Assembly (NCBI RefSeq): GCF_000377705.1
Contig: NZ_KB898623.1
Span: forward strand, 1-64,000
DNA from: Salsuginibacillus kocurii DSM 18087
GTDB lineage: Bacteria; Bacillota; Bacilli; Bacillales; Marinococcaceae
Direction: 5' to 3'
Length of the DNA stretch: 64,000 nucleotides
Position 1 is the first letter of the stretch; every line of letters starts with the position of its first letter. Below are positions 63,428 through 64,000 of the stretch, in pieces. Below the pieces are notes generated by a model, which did not search any database, was not told where the DNA came from, and saw only the letters and a program-made list of their open reading frames with translations. A program made the translations under genes and the position numbers.

Positions 63428-63453
63428 ATTATAAATTTAATTTTAAAAAATGA
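63428..63453 (-). promoter_or_regulatory. Possible promoter of mraZ
   Basis: A perfect TATAAT -10 is present at 63428-63433. The nearest -35-like TTGAAA lies 20 bp further, longer than usual, so the exact -35 is uncertain. The rest of 63434-63603 is A/T-rich without a gene. Confidence 0.45.
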
Positions 63454-63603
63454 TTTCAATATCAGAGAAAAGCCCAGCCTTCTTTACTAACGTTTGTTAA
63501 AACATGAACTTTATTAACATTTATTTTCGGTCTCTTTAAATGTCGGTTTGCTAACTACCTATTAATACAGCTTTCACCCTTTCTCCTATATCTCTCGCAA
63601 ATA

Positions 63604-63635
63604 CGAAAAGCTGCCCCGGGTAGGACAGCTTTTCG
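63604..63635. terminator. Terminator after bshC
   Basis: CGAAAAGCTG (63604-63613) pairs with CAGCTTTTCG (63626-63635). It is 39 bases after the bshC stop and separates it from mraZ. Confidence 0.75.
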
Positions 63636-63673
63636 TGATTACTATTAAATTGTTTTATGGAAAACGCTCACTC

Positions 63674-64000
63674 TTATAAATAAACGACCTTTTTCCCTTT
63701 ACCGAGCGTAGAGACATTGTTTATAAATCGGTTAAGATCATCATCTCCATTATGGTTCAACCAACACATGACGTTAAACAGCCGTTCTTGCGTACCTCCA
63801 AGGGGAAAGAGATGATTTTTTGCCATACGGAGATTCTTTAAGCGAGTATATAAGCGTTCGGTCTGAAGCTCATTTAACCGCAACCCGAGACTAGTGACTT
63901 CCTTCACGATCTGGCCTCTTTTCTGCTTGACGTATGTTTCTTGCCCGTCCGCCGTTTCATGGATCAACTGAAAAAGTTGGTCTAAGGATGGCAATATTTC
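63674..64000 (-). CDS. bshC: Bacillithiol synthase BshC, C-terminal part (runs off right edge)
   Basis: 109 codons are visible and the frame is open to the window edge; the 5' part lies outside. The C-terminal block LFPLGGTQERLFNVMCWLNHNG followed by GKGKKVVYL matches the end of BshC (YllA). The preceding LQTERLYTRLKNLRMAK is helical coiled coil. BshC adds cysteine to glucosaminyl-malate in bacillithiol synthesis. Its place directly upstream of mraZ supports the call. Confidence 0.85.
   Translation of the reverse strand, partial: EILPSLDQLFQLIHETADGQETYVKQKRGQIVKEVTSLGLRLNELQTERLYTRLKNLRMAKNHLFPLGGTQERLFNVMCWLNHNGDDDLNRFINNVSTLGKGKKVVYL

Overview
The window is a stretch of core chromosome from an aerobic, endospore-forming low-GC Gram-positive of the Bacillaceae type. 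The gene order follows the Bacillus subtilis mraZ-to-spoVM region almost gene for gene, and sporulation genes (spoVM, sigE, sigG, spoIIGA, spoVE, spoVD) are built into it. Many proteins carry strongly acidic linkers or tails (PrkC, PbpB, DivIB), which suggests a salt- or alkali-adapted species; this is inference only. Nearly every gene is on the minus strand, so transcription runs from high to low coordinates. The one plus-strand gene is rqcH.

Read in the direction of transcription: 64000-62900 holds the end of bshC, then mraZ with a three-repeat MraZ box and rsmH. 61955-44765 is the division and cell-wall (dcw) cluster: ftsL, pbpB, spoVD, murE, mraY, murD, spoVE, murG, murB, divIB, ylxW, ylxX, sbp, ftsA, ftsZ. 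44493-41864 is the sporulation sigma block: spoIIGA, sigE (apparently starting at ATT) and sigG (behind a sigma-F-type promoter). 41716-37588 is ylmC, pgeF, ylmE, sepF, ylmG, ylmH, divIVA. Next come a T-box leader and ileS, lspA and an rluD-type pseudouridine synthase. 32602-21752 is the pyrimidine operon pyrR, uraA, pyrB, carA, carB, pyrK, pyrD, pyrF, pyrE. It has three PyrR-type attenuators but no pyrC. A small methyltransferase gene follows.

After rqcH (plus strand) come a P-type Ca2+ ATPase gene, yicC, remA, gmk, rpoZ, coaBC, priA, fmt, rsmB, rlmN, prpC, prkC, rsgA, rpe and the 27-codon spoVM. Compared with B. subtilis as I remember it, def (priA-fmt), thiN (rpe-spoVM), pyrC (pyrB-carA) and the small DksA/TraR-like gene (ileS-lspA) are missing from their usual places.

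The left end is the only accessory DNA. A tandem, palindromic 117-bp repeat array abuts spoVM and supplies its stop codon. Next to it is an IS1182-type insertion sequence whose transposase start region is buried in a 15-bp inverted repeat, and whose reading frame runs through the terminal inverted repeat off the window edge. I found no phage, CRISPR array, toxin-antitoxin or defence system. The most interesting signals are small: the ATT start of sigE, the spoVM/repeat junction, the SD-sequestering hairpin of the IS, the covarying repeat arms, and the missing pyrC.
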